A stretch of DNA of 60,506 bases. It comes from CAYURR01 sp964446745 (GTDB lineage: Bacteria > Bacillota > Clostridia > Lachnospirales > WQUN01). This document shows positions 26,146 to 33,199 of the stretch, piece after piece. The translations under genes were made by a program, and so were the position numbers. The stretch lies in NCBI GenBank assembly GCA_964446745.1, contig CAYURR010000002.1, forward strand, positions 1-60,506, written 5' to 3'. The notes under the pieces were generated by a model. That model ran no database searches. It saw only the letters and a program-made list of their open reading frames with translations, and was not told where the DNA came from. The first letter of the stretch is position 1; every line of letters starts with the position of its first letter.

Positions 26146-27014
26146 TATGACCGCGCCCCCTTCTTCATCAGAGAAAAGCAGGTATTCAAAAGCAGCGTAA
26201 AGATAAATAGTACAACGCCTGTAGCGACGAGTGCCGTAGATGCATCACCGGACAGCTCGGTCGCGCCCATTGCAATATTGGCCGTCAGGGTACGCACCGA
26301 TTGGAATACACTGCCCGGCATCTGCGGCGAGCCACCGATAACCATAATCACGGCCATCGTTTCACCGATCGCGCGCCCTATGGACAGCACCACCGCCGCG
26401 AGTATCCCGCTTTTAGCAGCGGGGATCATGATCTTAAACACGCTCTGTTCCTCTGTTGCTCCGAGCGCCAACGCGCCCTCATAATAGGATTTGGGTACAG
26501 CGTTCAGCGCGTCGAGGCTTACACTCACAATCGTAGGCAATATCATCACCGACAGCACCAAACCCGCCGACAATATGCCGTAACCTACACCGTTCGGCGA
26601 TATATAATCACGCAGGAACGGCACGATGATGATCATACCGAACAGACCAAAGATAACGGACGGGATACCCGCGAGTAGGTTGACCATCTGACGTATCGGT
26701 GACACGAGCCTTTTCGGGCAGAATTTATATAGTGAAACCGCGGTCAGTAGACCGATGCTCACACCAATGACAGTCGAGAGGATAGTCACATACAGGCTAG
26801 CCGCGATCATAGGCACAATGCCGTACTGCTCCGTGTTCAGGTTCCATTTCATACCGAAGAAGTTGCCGAGCCCTATTTTTCCGATAAACGGCAACCCGCT
26901 CGCGAACAAGAACACACATATGCACCCGAGTGCAAATATCGAAAACACCGCACAACTCAGGAAAACAACACGCATTACGGCGTCTGTGCCCGTCTTCACC
27001 TTTATGGTAATCAT
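26145..27014 (-). CDS. pstC: Phosphate ABC transporter permease PstC (operon 1)
   Basis: A 289-residue permease with six membrane segments. NLLAGIPSVIFGLFGMIIIVP, the loop EGALALGATEEQSVFKIMIPAA and SIGRAIGETMAVIMVIGG are canonical PstC blocks. Two ATGs are possible: 27032 has no ribosome site, whereas 27014 overlaps the pstS1 stop (AATGA) with GGAG 12 bases upstream. The latter is chosen, consistent with coupled translation. Overlap of a binding-protein gene with its permease gene is unusual and leaves no room for a terminator between them. Confidence 0.94.
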   Translation of the reverse strand: MITIKVKTGTDAVMRVVFLSCAVFSIFALGCICVFLFASGLPFIGKIGLGNFFGMKWNLNTEQYGIVPMIAASLYVTILSTVIGVSIGLLTAVSLYKFCPKRLVSPIRQMVNLLAGIPSVIFGLFGMIIIVPFLRDYISPNGVGYGILSAGLVLSVMILPTIVSVSLDALNAVPKSYYEGALALGATEEQSVFKIMIPAAKSGILAAVVLSIGRAIGETMAVIMVIGGSPQMPGSVFQSVRTLTANIAMGATELSGDASTALVATGVVLFIFTLLLNTCFSLMKKGARS

Positions 27015-27922
27015 TTTGTCAGCGCGCTCCATTTGGTTATCGCGGTGTCACCGGCCTCAGCATCATAGATGGACTTAAGCTGATCCATTGAGATGTTGTC
27101 GATGGTATTATTCTTGTTTACGATAACCGCGATGCCGTCTTTGCATACTACATAATGCGTGCATGACGCTGCCTTTTCAGCATTGAACTCCTCGCTGATC
27201 ATACCGAATGCGCTGACACCCTCGTCTGCATTCTTGTATCCTGTACCGCTGCCGCCGCCCGAAACATTGACCTTTACATTGGGCTGGAGCTTTTCAAATG
27301 CCGCAGCAAGCTCGATCATCAGCGGCTGCAACGAGGTCGAACCTGAGATGTCTATACTGCCTGACAGCGCGCCGTCTATCGTGTAGGCCGTCGGACTGTC
27401 GATGAGTGTGACATAACCCTTATCGGAAATGATCTTGGCTGCGTCTTCGGATTGCAGATATGTGTAAAACGCGCTGTTGATCGCATCGCTGAGTGTTTCT
27501 TCCTTGTACACGACAGATAACGGACGCGAGATCTTGTATGAGCCATCCTTTATATTAGCTACGGTCGCTTCTACATCATTTACCTTCAGCATCTTTACAT
27601 CCGCGGTGACATAACCGAGGCTCTCGTATGCGATGGCCGCAGGGTTGCCCTTGACCTCCGTGAGTACGCCGGCTGTGCCGGTCTGGATGATGACATTAGC
27701 AGGATCAGCCTTGCCCTTAAGCCCGATCAGCTCCATAAACGCGGTCTTTGTACCGCTGCCGTCCTCGCGCGCCACTACCGAAATATTCTTCGATGTGTCA
27801 AAGGACGAGCCGCCGCTGGTGCCGGAGCCTGTGGCACCGCCTTTTGTTGTGCTGTTGCCGCAGGCCGTCAATCCAATTGTTGCCGCTAAAAGCATTGCAG
27901 TGAGTTTCATAAATGATTTCAT
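27011..27922 (-). CDS. pstS: Phosphate-binding lipoprotein with circularly permuted domain order
   Basis: A 303-residue lipoprotein (lipobox LTACGNS, Cys21) with a Gly/Ser/Thr-rich tether to about residue 44. The motifs of a phosphate-binding protein are all present but in rotated order. First comes AREDGSGTK (51-59), then a block ending SDKGYVTL (167-174), and only then SGSTSLQP (193-200), SGGGSGTGYK (221-230) and DGIAVIVNKNN (262-272), ending in TAITKWSALTK. In ordinary PstS, including pstS2 in this window, the SGST half comes first. The cut falls in the loop just before the REDGSGT strand. Similar arrangements occur in other Clostridia as far as I recall. It is the first gene of pst operon 1. 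Confidence 0.9.
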   Translation of the reverse strand: MKSFMKLTAMLLAATIGLTACGNSTTKGGATGSGTSGGSSFDTSKNISVVAREDGSGTKTAFMELIGLKGKADPANVIIQTGTAGVLTEVKGNPAAIAYESLGYVTADVKMLKVNDVEATVANIKDGSYKISRPLSVVYKEETLSDAINSAFYTYLQSEDAAKIISDKGYVTLIDSPTAYTIDGALSGSIDISGSTSLQPLMIELAAAFEKLQPNVKVNVSGGGSGTGYKNADEGVSAFGMISEEFNAEKAASCTHYVVCKDGIAVIVNKNNTIDNISMDQLKSIYDAEAGDTAITKWSALTK

Positions 27923-27971
27923 TTTTTATTCTCCTTATGATTTATACTAACAGCATGTGCCGTATGGGGTT

Positions 27972-28037
27972 ATTGTATCCATATCGCACGCAGGTAGAAA
28001 TCAGATAAATGTAAAGAGAATGTAAAATCTATGTAAA
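27972..28037 (-). promoter_or_regulatory. Pho box and -10 of pst operon 1
   Basis: 11-bp units on the minus strand at 28037-28027, 28026-28016 and 28015-28005 all begin with perfect TTTACA. The fourth (28004-27994) begins CTGATT, and a fifth position does not match. TACAAT starts at 27977, 60 bases from unit 1. This is the strongest match of the four Pho boxes and should make pstS1 through phoR phosphate-responsive. Confidence 0.87.
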
Positions 28038-28055
28038 GTGGCACCGTTTTGTGGA

Positions 28056-29594
28056 TTATCGATGACTGCTCTCAATCAGCAACGCAGAAAGCGAGCGCAC
28101 CGATTGAGTGGTGTATTCATAAAGCGCGACGAAATTCTTTACATTCGGCAACAGATTGATATCGTAGGGTATACGCGTTGCGATCAAAATTAAATCCTCA
28201 TCCACTTCAAGTAGCTTGTTCACAAGCGCGATCTGCGCCTTAAAGATCGCGGCGTTATATGTAGCAACGATGATACGCTCGTAATGCGTGGCCTTTTGTA
28301 CGATAGCATCTATATCAGCGTCATTTGGCTTATGCGTAATCACATGGCTGTCAAAGCCGAATTGCTTGCCTATGATCGATGCGAGGCTGTTGACATCGAG
28401 CTTGCCGTCCGCATCGTTAAAGGAGAGAGCAGGTGTAGAGATGATCAGCGTTTTTTTGCCGTCTATAGCATATCCACCCTTGATGAACCGGACCGCGTTG
28501 CGGCTTAATTGCTCCGAAAAGGCCGCATGGGTTCTGTATTCATCGTCCGTGACTGTATCCAGATGACGTTCATAATCGGATAGTTTAAACGCGGCCTTTG
28601 CGTTCAGGATGCGTGCGACGGATTGATCGATGCGTTCCTCCGATATCTCACCGCAAGCTATCGCCTCGAGTACCAGTTCGATCGCTTTTGCTTGCTTGTC
28701 GCGCGTGTGACTCACACATACAAGATCAGCCCCGGCCTTTATCGCCATCAGCGCGCCCTTATCGGTACCCACGGTGGTCGCAATCGCATCCATCTCCATG
28801 CAATCCGTGATGATCAGGCCGTCAAACCCAAGCCTTTTGCGCAAAAGCCCGGTCAGGATTTCATGTGATAGCGTGCCCGGCAGACCGTCGCTCGTGATGT
28901 TTTCGAATAGAATATGCGAGCTCATCACAGCGCTCACGCCGCTTTCGATCGCCTTTTTAAACGGGACGAGTTCGACTTTCTCCAAGCGTTCAAGGCTGTG
29001 CTTAATGATCGGCATTGCCGAATGGGAATCCGCACTCGTGTCGCCATGCCCGGGAAAATGCTTTGCACAGGCCAGTACACCGTTTTCTTGCAAACCCTTT
29101 ACGAAATGACTGCCGAACTCCGCTACTCTAACAGGGTCTTCTCCATATGAGCGCACGCCGATGACCGGATTAGCGATGTTGTTGTTTACATCGAGCACGG
29201 GGGCAAGGTTAAAATTTATACCCAAACTGCGCAGTTCGAGACCCATGTATGCCCCCACCGTGTGAGCATCCTGCGGAATACCCGTTTTGCCGATTGCCAT
29301 AGCCGACGGAAAGAACGTAGCCCCATTATAGATGCGAGTGACCATGCCGCCCTCTTGGTCCACTGCAATAAACGCGGGTATTTCCCCTGGCATAGAGTTC
29401 ATTACATCCTGAATTTGGCGGCCCAGTTCGATTATTTGCCGCTTGCTCTCGAGATTGCGAGAGAAATAGATCAGATTGCCTATCCGATACTTTCGAATAT
29501 GCGTTACATCCTCTTCCGTGAGTTGCGTCCCATCAAAACCCGCAACAAATAGCTGACCCACCTTCTGCTCGATCGTCATATCGTGGATATCCAT
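28056..29594 (-). CDS. nagZ: Beta-N-acetylhexosaminidase, GH3 NagZ type
   Basis: A 512-residue glycoside hydrolase family 3 protein. The N-terminal catalytic barrel carries VDQEGGMVTR and the NagZ hallmark AKHFPGHGDTSADSH, which supplies the His/Asp general acid-base pair; the nucleophile is in the LIITDCMEMDAI segment. A C-terminal domain of about 170 residues follows, as in Gram-positive NagZ enzymes. It removes N-acetylglucosamine from muropeptides or glycans. The frame extends upstream to 29789, but the ATG at 29594 follows AGGGGG, and the family homology starts there. No signal peptide is seen, so it is probably cytoplasmic. It begins the operon-free segment next to the Pho island. Confidence 0.92.
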   Translation of the reverse strand: MDIHDMTIEQKVGQLFVAGFDGTQLTEEDVTHIRKYRIGNLIYFSRNLESKRQIIELGRQIQDVMNSMPGEIPAFIAVDQEGGMVTRIYNGATFFPSAMAIGKTGIPQDAHTVGAYMGLELRSLGINFNLAPVLDVNNNIANPVIGVRSYGEDPVRVAEFGSHFVKGLQENGVLACAKHFPGHGDTSADSHSAMPIIKHSLERLEKVELVPFKKAIESGVSAVMSSHILFENITSDGLPGTLSHEILTGLLRKRLGFDGLIITDCMEMDAIATTVGTDKGALMAIKAGADLVCVSHTRDKQAKAIELVLEAIACGEISEERIDQSVARILNAKAAFKLSDYERHLDTVTDDEYRTHAAFSEQLSRNAVRFIKGGYAIDGKKTLIISTPALSFNDADGKLDVNSLASIIGKQFGFDSHVITHKPNDADIDAIVQKATHYERIIVATYNAAIFKAQIALVNKLLEVDEDLILIATRIPYDINLLPNVKNFVALYEYTTQSVRSLSALLIESSHR

Positions 29595-29636
29595 AACATT
29601 GCCCCCTTTGTGGTTGAAAAATTCATTACAGTATAG

Positions 29637-29652
29637 TACATTTTGCAATGTA
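29637..29652. promoter_or_regulatory. Small palindrome upstream of nagZ
   Basis: TACATT and AATGTA arms around a four-base centre, 43 bases before the nagZ start. It could be an operator for nagZ. No regulator is identifiable, and a chance palindrome in AT-rich DNA is possible. Confidence 0.25.
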
Positions 29653-29701
29653 ATAATACATTTTATACACCTTGATTGCCGCAACCCTTCTTGACACATA
29701 A

Positions 29702-29869
29702 CTGATAACAAGGTTGGAGCGTGAGGAAGGGATAAAAGAAGGTGCGCTTTTAGGCAAGATATCGATTTTGCTTGAATTGGGCAAGACAAAAAGCGAAATC
29801 CTATCCAAATTGTGCATAACGGAAGAGAAGTATGAGCATGCCTTGCTCATACCCGGGCAGACGGCATAA
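29702..29869 (+). pseudogene. Remnant of the C-terminal tail of an Rpn-type nuclease
   Basis: An open stretch of 55 codons with no start codon reads as an Rpn C-terminal tail: EREEGIKEGALLGK, then ISILLELGKTKSEILSKL and a short end. An in-frame stop lies immediately upstream at 29699-29701. It resembles the tail of the intact Rpn gene at 49835-50776 (REGMQQG, then a helix-turn-helix-like end). The catalytic domain is absent. It is best read as a decayed gene fragment, although it is short and low in complexity. Confidence 0.5.
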
Positions 29870-30041
29870 GTTACATTAGCGGTAGGAAGAGGGCTTAATG
29901 ATAGGGGTTACGGAGGATATTCCTGACGAGCCTTATATAAAGCAATAAGCGGATTAACACGGATAGACCACTTTTATATGGTATTATCCGTGTTAATCCG
30001 CAAAAATCTGTGTAAATCCGTGGTATTGTTTTGTGTTGGTT
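29870..30041. other. Non-coding stretch with a large inverted repeat
   Basis: The gap from 29595 to 30041 (447 bp) has no intact gene. Its left part holds the nagZ leader and the Rpn remnant. Its right part is AT-rich and holds the inverted repeat at 29949-30001 plus a third, diverged copy of the same half-site (about 30007-30022) on the plus strand. I see nothing else recognisable. Confidence 0.6.
29949..30001. repeat. 17-bp perfect inverted repeat, possible terminator or repeat element
   Basis: Arms 29949-29965 and 29985-30001 are perfectly complementary over 17 bp, separated by 19 bases that can pair a little further. The half-site contains GGATTAACACGGAT, and a related half-site follows at about 30007. 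It lies 41 bp beyond the stop of the minus-strand isomerase gene and can fold on either strand. It may be a transcription terminator or a dispersed repeat; the regular half-site favours a repeat element. Confidence 0.7.
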
Positions 30042-30851
30042 TTACAGCAACGGCTCCAGTAACTTCTTGGCCATCAGGATATCGTCGCGTTGCTTGTCAC
30101 CGGATATCTCGCGCTCGATCGTGACTGCGCCTTTATAACCTACCTCGTGCAGCTTGGCAATAAACGCGGGGATATTGACCATGCCCTCACCGAGCGGCAT
30201 TTCCTCACCGAGTGCCTTGCCGTTTGTGGGGTAGCAACCGTCCTTTGCGTGCACGCCGCGTACCAAGTGGCCGACGATGGACAACGCGTCGATCGGATTG
30301 GCCTTACCGTACATCAGCAGGTTCGCAGGGTCAAAGTTTAGGCCGATGTTGTCCATGTCCACATCGTTTATGAGCCTCAGTAGGCTGACAGGGGTTTCCT
30401 GTCCGGTTTCGAGGTTAAAGCCGATGCCTTGCTGCTTGTAGCAACTCGCGATATAACGCAGTGCGGGCACTAGTTCCTTATAGGTCGCGTTGCTCGGGTC
30501 CTCGGGGATGAAACCGATATGCGTACATACATCCTTCACGCCCAGATCGGCTGCAAACTTTGCTTGGCCGACAAGTTCCTTAATCCTTATAAAACGATAA
30601 GGTACAGGCACGATACCCAAGGTCAACGGCCCCTCGATAAAATCCCAAACCGCAGGACCCGACCACGAACCGATCAACGCGGTGATCTCCATTCCGGCCT
30701 TTGCGGTAGCCGTGCGTATAAGCTCAGCATTCTCGGCTGTCTGGCTGTCGAGGCCTATGGACAGCTGACAGGTAAATATACCGTTGTCCGTACACCATTT
30801 GAGCTTATCCTCAAACTGACTGTTGAATTCTACAATTGCTCCTAATTTCAT
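30042..30851 (-). CDS. Sugar phosphate isomerase/epimerase family protein
   Basis: A 269-residue TIM-barrel protein of the xylose isomerase-like / AP endonuclease 2 superfamily. Metal-binding segments are visible: GFNLETGQET, NIGLNFDPANLLMYG, VRGVHAKDG and GAVTIEREISGD near the C terminus. These proteins isomerise or epimerise sugars or inositols using a divalent metal. The substrate cannot be read from sequence. It is last in a three-gene minus-strand group after an M20 peptidase and a RelQ-like synthetase. GAGGAG precedes the ATG by eight bases. Confidence 0.85.
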   Translation of the reverse strand: MKLGAIVEFNSQFEDKLKWCTDNGIFTCQLSIGLDSQTAENAELIRTATAKAGMEITALIGSWSGPAVWDFIEGPLTLGIVPVPYRFIRIKELVGQAKFAADLGVKDVCTHIGFIPEDPSNATYKELVPALRYIASCYKQQGIGFNLETGQETPVSLLRLINDVDMDNIGLNFDPANLLMYGKANPIDALSIVGHLVRGVHAKDGCYPTNGKALGEEMPLGEGMVNIPAFIAKLHEVGYKGAVTIEREISGDKQRDDILMAKKLLEPLL

Positions 30852-30875
30852 TTCTGCATCTCCTCATAAAATTAT

Positions 30876-31565
30876 TTATTGATCTATATATCTCGCGTAG
30901 ATGCTCTGCATCTTTGCGTCTACGCTCGCTATACTCTCCGCGCATTCCAACAGCTCACTCTGTATATCCTCGTTCTCTGACATGGCCGATTTATATTTGA
31001 GCTGATGCTCGAGGCTCGCCCAAAAATCCATCGCGATCGTCCTGATCTGTACCTCTACGGGCACACGCTTCGTTTCGCCGGACAGAAACACCGGAACAGC
31101 GACAACCACATGCAAGCTGCGGTAACCGTTTTGCTTCGGTTGCTTTATATAATCCGTCTGCTTTATCAATGTGATATCGTCCTGCTTCAACAGTAGCTCC
31201 GATATCTTGTATACATCGTCTATGTAATTGCATATGACCCTAATGCCCGCTATATCGGTCAGTCGTGTAACAGCAAACTCAATATCGGCTTCGTATCCGC
31301 GTCTCCTGAGCTTTTCCATTATGCTCTGCGGCTGCTTCAAGCGGCTCTCCATATGGTGAATAGGGTTATGCGCGTATTTGACATGAAACTCGTCGTCCAA
31401 TATCTCTAACTTTGTGCTGACCTCTTTGATTGCCGCGCTGTACAATTGCTGCATCTCGACCAATTTTTTGATCGTACTCAGTATCTCATCATTCGGTCTA
31501 TCCAGTAATCCCGCTCCGAACTTAAAATCATTCAGGTTTATCTTCGCTTTTCTTTCTATTATCAT
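30876..31565 (-). CDS. relQ: Small alarmone (p)ppGpp synthetase, RelQ type
   Basis: A 229-residue single-domain RelA/SpoT synthetase. Key motifs are ADIEFAVTRLTDIAGIRVICN, KQNGYRSLHVVV and VPVEVQIRTIAMDFWASLEH. There is no HD hydrolase, TGS or ACT domain, so it is a small alarmone synthetase that transfers pyrophosphate from ATP to GTP or GDP. RelQ-type enzymes in Firmicutes add to the alarmone pool under cell-wall or growth stress. The ATG follows GGAGGGG closely; this ribosome site includes the stop codon of the preceding M20 gene, so expression is coupled. Confidence 0.88.
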   Translation of the reverse strand: MIIERKAKINLNDFKFGAGLLDRPNDEILSTIKKLVEMQQLYSAAIKEVSTKLEILDDEFHVKYAHNPIHHMESRLKQPQSIMEKLRRRGYEADIEFAVTRLTDIAGIRVICNYIDDVYKISELLLKQDDITLIKQTDYIKQPKQNGYRSLHVVVAVPVFLSGETKRVPVEVQIRTIAMDFWASLEHQLKYKSAMSENEDIQSELLECAESIASVDAKMQSIYARYIDQ

Positions 31566-31576
31566 CCGTTCCCCTC

Positions 31577-31621
31577 CTAGATTAATTCGTGGCTAATTAA
31601 TTCGTAACGAATTAATTCGTT
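31577..31621 (-). repeat. 15-bp tandem repeat at the end of the M20 gene
   Basis: Three copies of a 15-base unit beginning GAATTAAT encode Glu-Leu-Ile-x-x at the C terminus of the peptidase. The last copy is cut by the stop codon. It looks like slippage expansion of the gene end. Confidence 0.75.
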
Positions 31622-33124
31622 TAGTAGCCCAGCGTAAAACGCCACGCATTTTTCTAGCTGTGCCTTTGTGATACGCTCGTTATGATTATGTATCAAGCCG
31701 AGCTCCTCTTTGGAAAGCTCCAACGCTGAGAACTTCAAAACTGTATCGCATATCCTGTTATAGTGTCTGGAATCCGAGCATGCGACCATTAAATACGGCG
31801 AGACGACAGCCTCACTCCATGTAGCAGCGACCGCCCTCTCAACGAGCTTGTAGCCCTCGCTGTTTACATCCGCGTAACTCGAGGCGTTGTTGCCATTCAC
31901 GATTTCCACGCTGACCTTAGGATTATTTACGGCCTTTGTAATGTGTTTGACCACATCGTCCAATGTATCGGTGTTTATCAATCTTAAATTCGCATAAGCT
32001 GTTGCTACATTCGGCAGTACATTCGTCTGCTTACTGCCCGAGGCCATCGTAACAGCCATCGTGGTTTTCATCATCGCGCCGAGCTCACCGCCCATCATCG
32101 ATCCGATCAACCTGACCACCGGCGCAAACAGCCAGAGGTTCGCGCAGAGTATCCGCATGCCAAAGCCGGCATGCCGACCTATGCGTTCAAACATCAGCCT
32201 TGCGGGGTATGTAAGTTCCGCGTGGAAGGGCTTATTTTCGCAGGCCACGATGGCCTTTGCGAGTACACCGACCGCAGTGTGCTTTGGCGGTGTGGACGCG
32301 TGTCCGCCCTCGCCTTTTACCGTGAGGCTCACATTTGCGAGACCCTTCTCGCCTATCCCTATCACCGCGATCTGTTTATTTACACCCGGGAAGACATTGC
32401 GCACAACCGCCCCACCCTCGTCCAATACCAACGCGGGTCGTATGCCCCTGCCCTCGAATAGTTTGACCATCTCTTGCGCAGCCTTGCCGAGCACCTCTTC
32501 ATCACCCGCGAATGCGAAGTAGATATCGCGCTCGGGTTCGACTCCTTGCTTCATGAGCGCTTCCGCAACCTCCATGATGCTGCAGAGTGTGCACTTGGTA
32601 TCCAGCGTACCTCGTCCCCACAGCGTATCACCTATGATCTTTCCCTCAAACGGCGGATGCTCCCACATATGCTCTATCACGGACACTACATCGTAATGAG
32701 ACATCAGCACGACCGGGTCCTTTGGGCTCTTGCCTTTCCATCTGAGTAGTATTCCGGTCTCGGCCGGTTGCTCGTATTCGCAGACCTTATACACAGTCGG
32801 ATACAATTCCATCAACAGCACCTTGAATCGTTCAAATGCCGACATATCTACCGGGCTCATATCCACGTTTGATATCGTGGGTATCTTTACCATCTCGGCC
32901 AGGTGCTCAAATGCATCGGGGATATCGAGGTTGATCGGCTTTTTCGCGACCCCTTCCGACGGCAACGGCTTAAACATTTGTGCCCGTACCAAGACCACAA
33001 CGATCAATATCACAAACAATGCCACGATCAGCAATAATATAATAAAGAATGCTGATTGAGGAATAACAAATAGGGATACAAAGCCCCCGACGATGAATAG
33101 CAAATGGTTTTGTATATAGTCCAT
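31577..33124 (-). CDS. M20 family metallopeptidase, carboxypeptidase S-like, membrane-anchored
   Basis: A 515-residue M20 zinc peptidase with one N-terminal membrane segment (about residues 5-45). Zinc-site motifs are VLMSHYDVV, GRGTLDTKC and AFAGDEEVLG; the dimerisation domain is in the middle, and VACSDSRHYN is near the end. The length and MSHYDVVSV suit the CPS1/carboxypeptidase S branch, which hydrolyses dipeptides or N-acyl amino acids. The ATG at 33124 is eight bases after AGGAG; a GTG at 33133 is too near. The C terminus carries a short tandem repeat (ELIRY, ELISH, ELI). Confidence 0.9.
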   Translation of the reverse strand: MDYIQNHLLFIVGGFVSLFVIPQSAFFIILLLIVALFVILIVVVLVRAQMFKPLPSEGVAKKPINLDIPDAFEHLAEMVKIPTISNVDMSPVDMSAFERFKVLLMELYPTVYKVCEYEQPAETGILLRWKGKSPKDPVVLMSHYDVVSVIEHMWEHPPFEGKIIGDTLWGRGTLDTKCTLCSIMEVAEALMKQGVEPERDIYFAFAGDEEVLGKAAQEMVKLFEGRGIRPALVLDEGGAVVRNVFPGVNKQIAVIGIGEKGLANVSLTVKGEGGHASTPPKHTAVGVLAKAIVACENKPFHAELTYPARLMFERIGRHAGFGMRILCANLWLFAPVVRLIGSMMGGELGAMMKTTMAVTMASGSKQTNVLPNVATAYANLRLINTDTLDDVVKHITKAVNNPKVSVEIVNGNNASSYADVNSEGYKLVERAVAATWSEAVVSPYLMVACSDSRHYNRICDTVLKFSALELSKEELGLIHNHNERITKAQLEKCVAFYAGLLNELIRYELISHELI

Positions 33125-33163
33125 TGCTTGCACTCCTTTGTCGTTTCGATGACTTGTATCCCT

Positions 33164-33169
33164 ATTATA
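33164..33169 (-). promoter_or_regulatory. Probable -10 element of the M20-relQ-isomerase group
   Basis: A TATAAT on the minus strand 40 bases before the M20 start. The -35 is weak (TGAAAA, 16 bases upstream). It is the only promoter-like element in the short gap after the aminotransferase gene. Confidence 0.5.
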
Positions 33170-33199
33170 TAAAATTCCTTCGATTTTTTCACATAAATG

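Noticed and set aside
29626..29850. A 74-codon minus-strand open frame in the gap after nagZ
   Set aside because: It lies opposite the Rpn-like remnant, has no ribosome site and no recognisable protein features, so it is a shadow frame.
29949..30001. A CRISPR repeat or insertion-sequence end
   Set aside because: There is a single inverted pair with one diverged half-site, no regular spacers and no transposase gene beside it.
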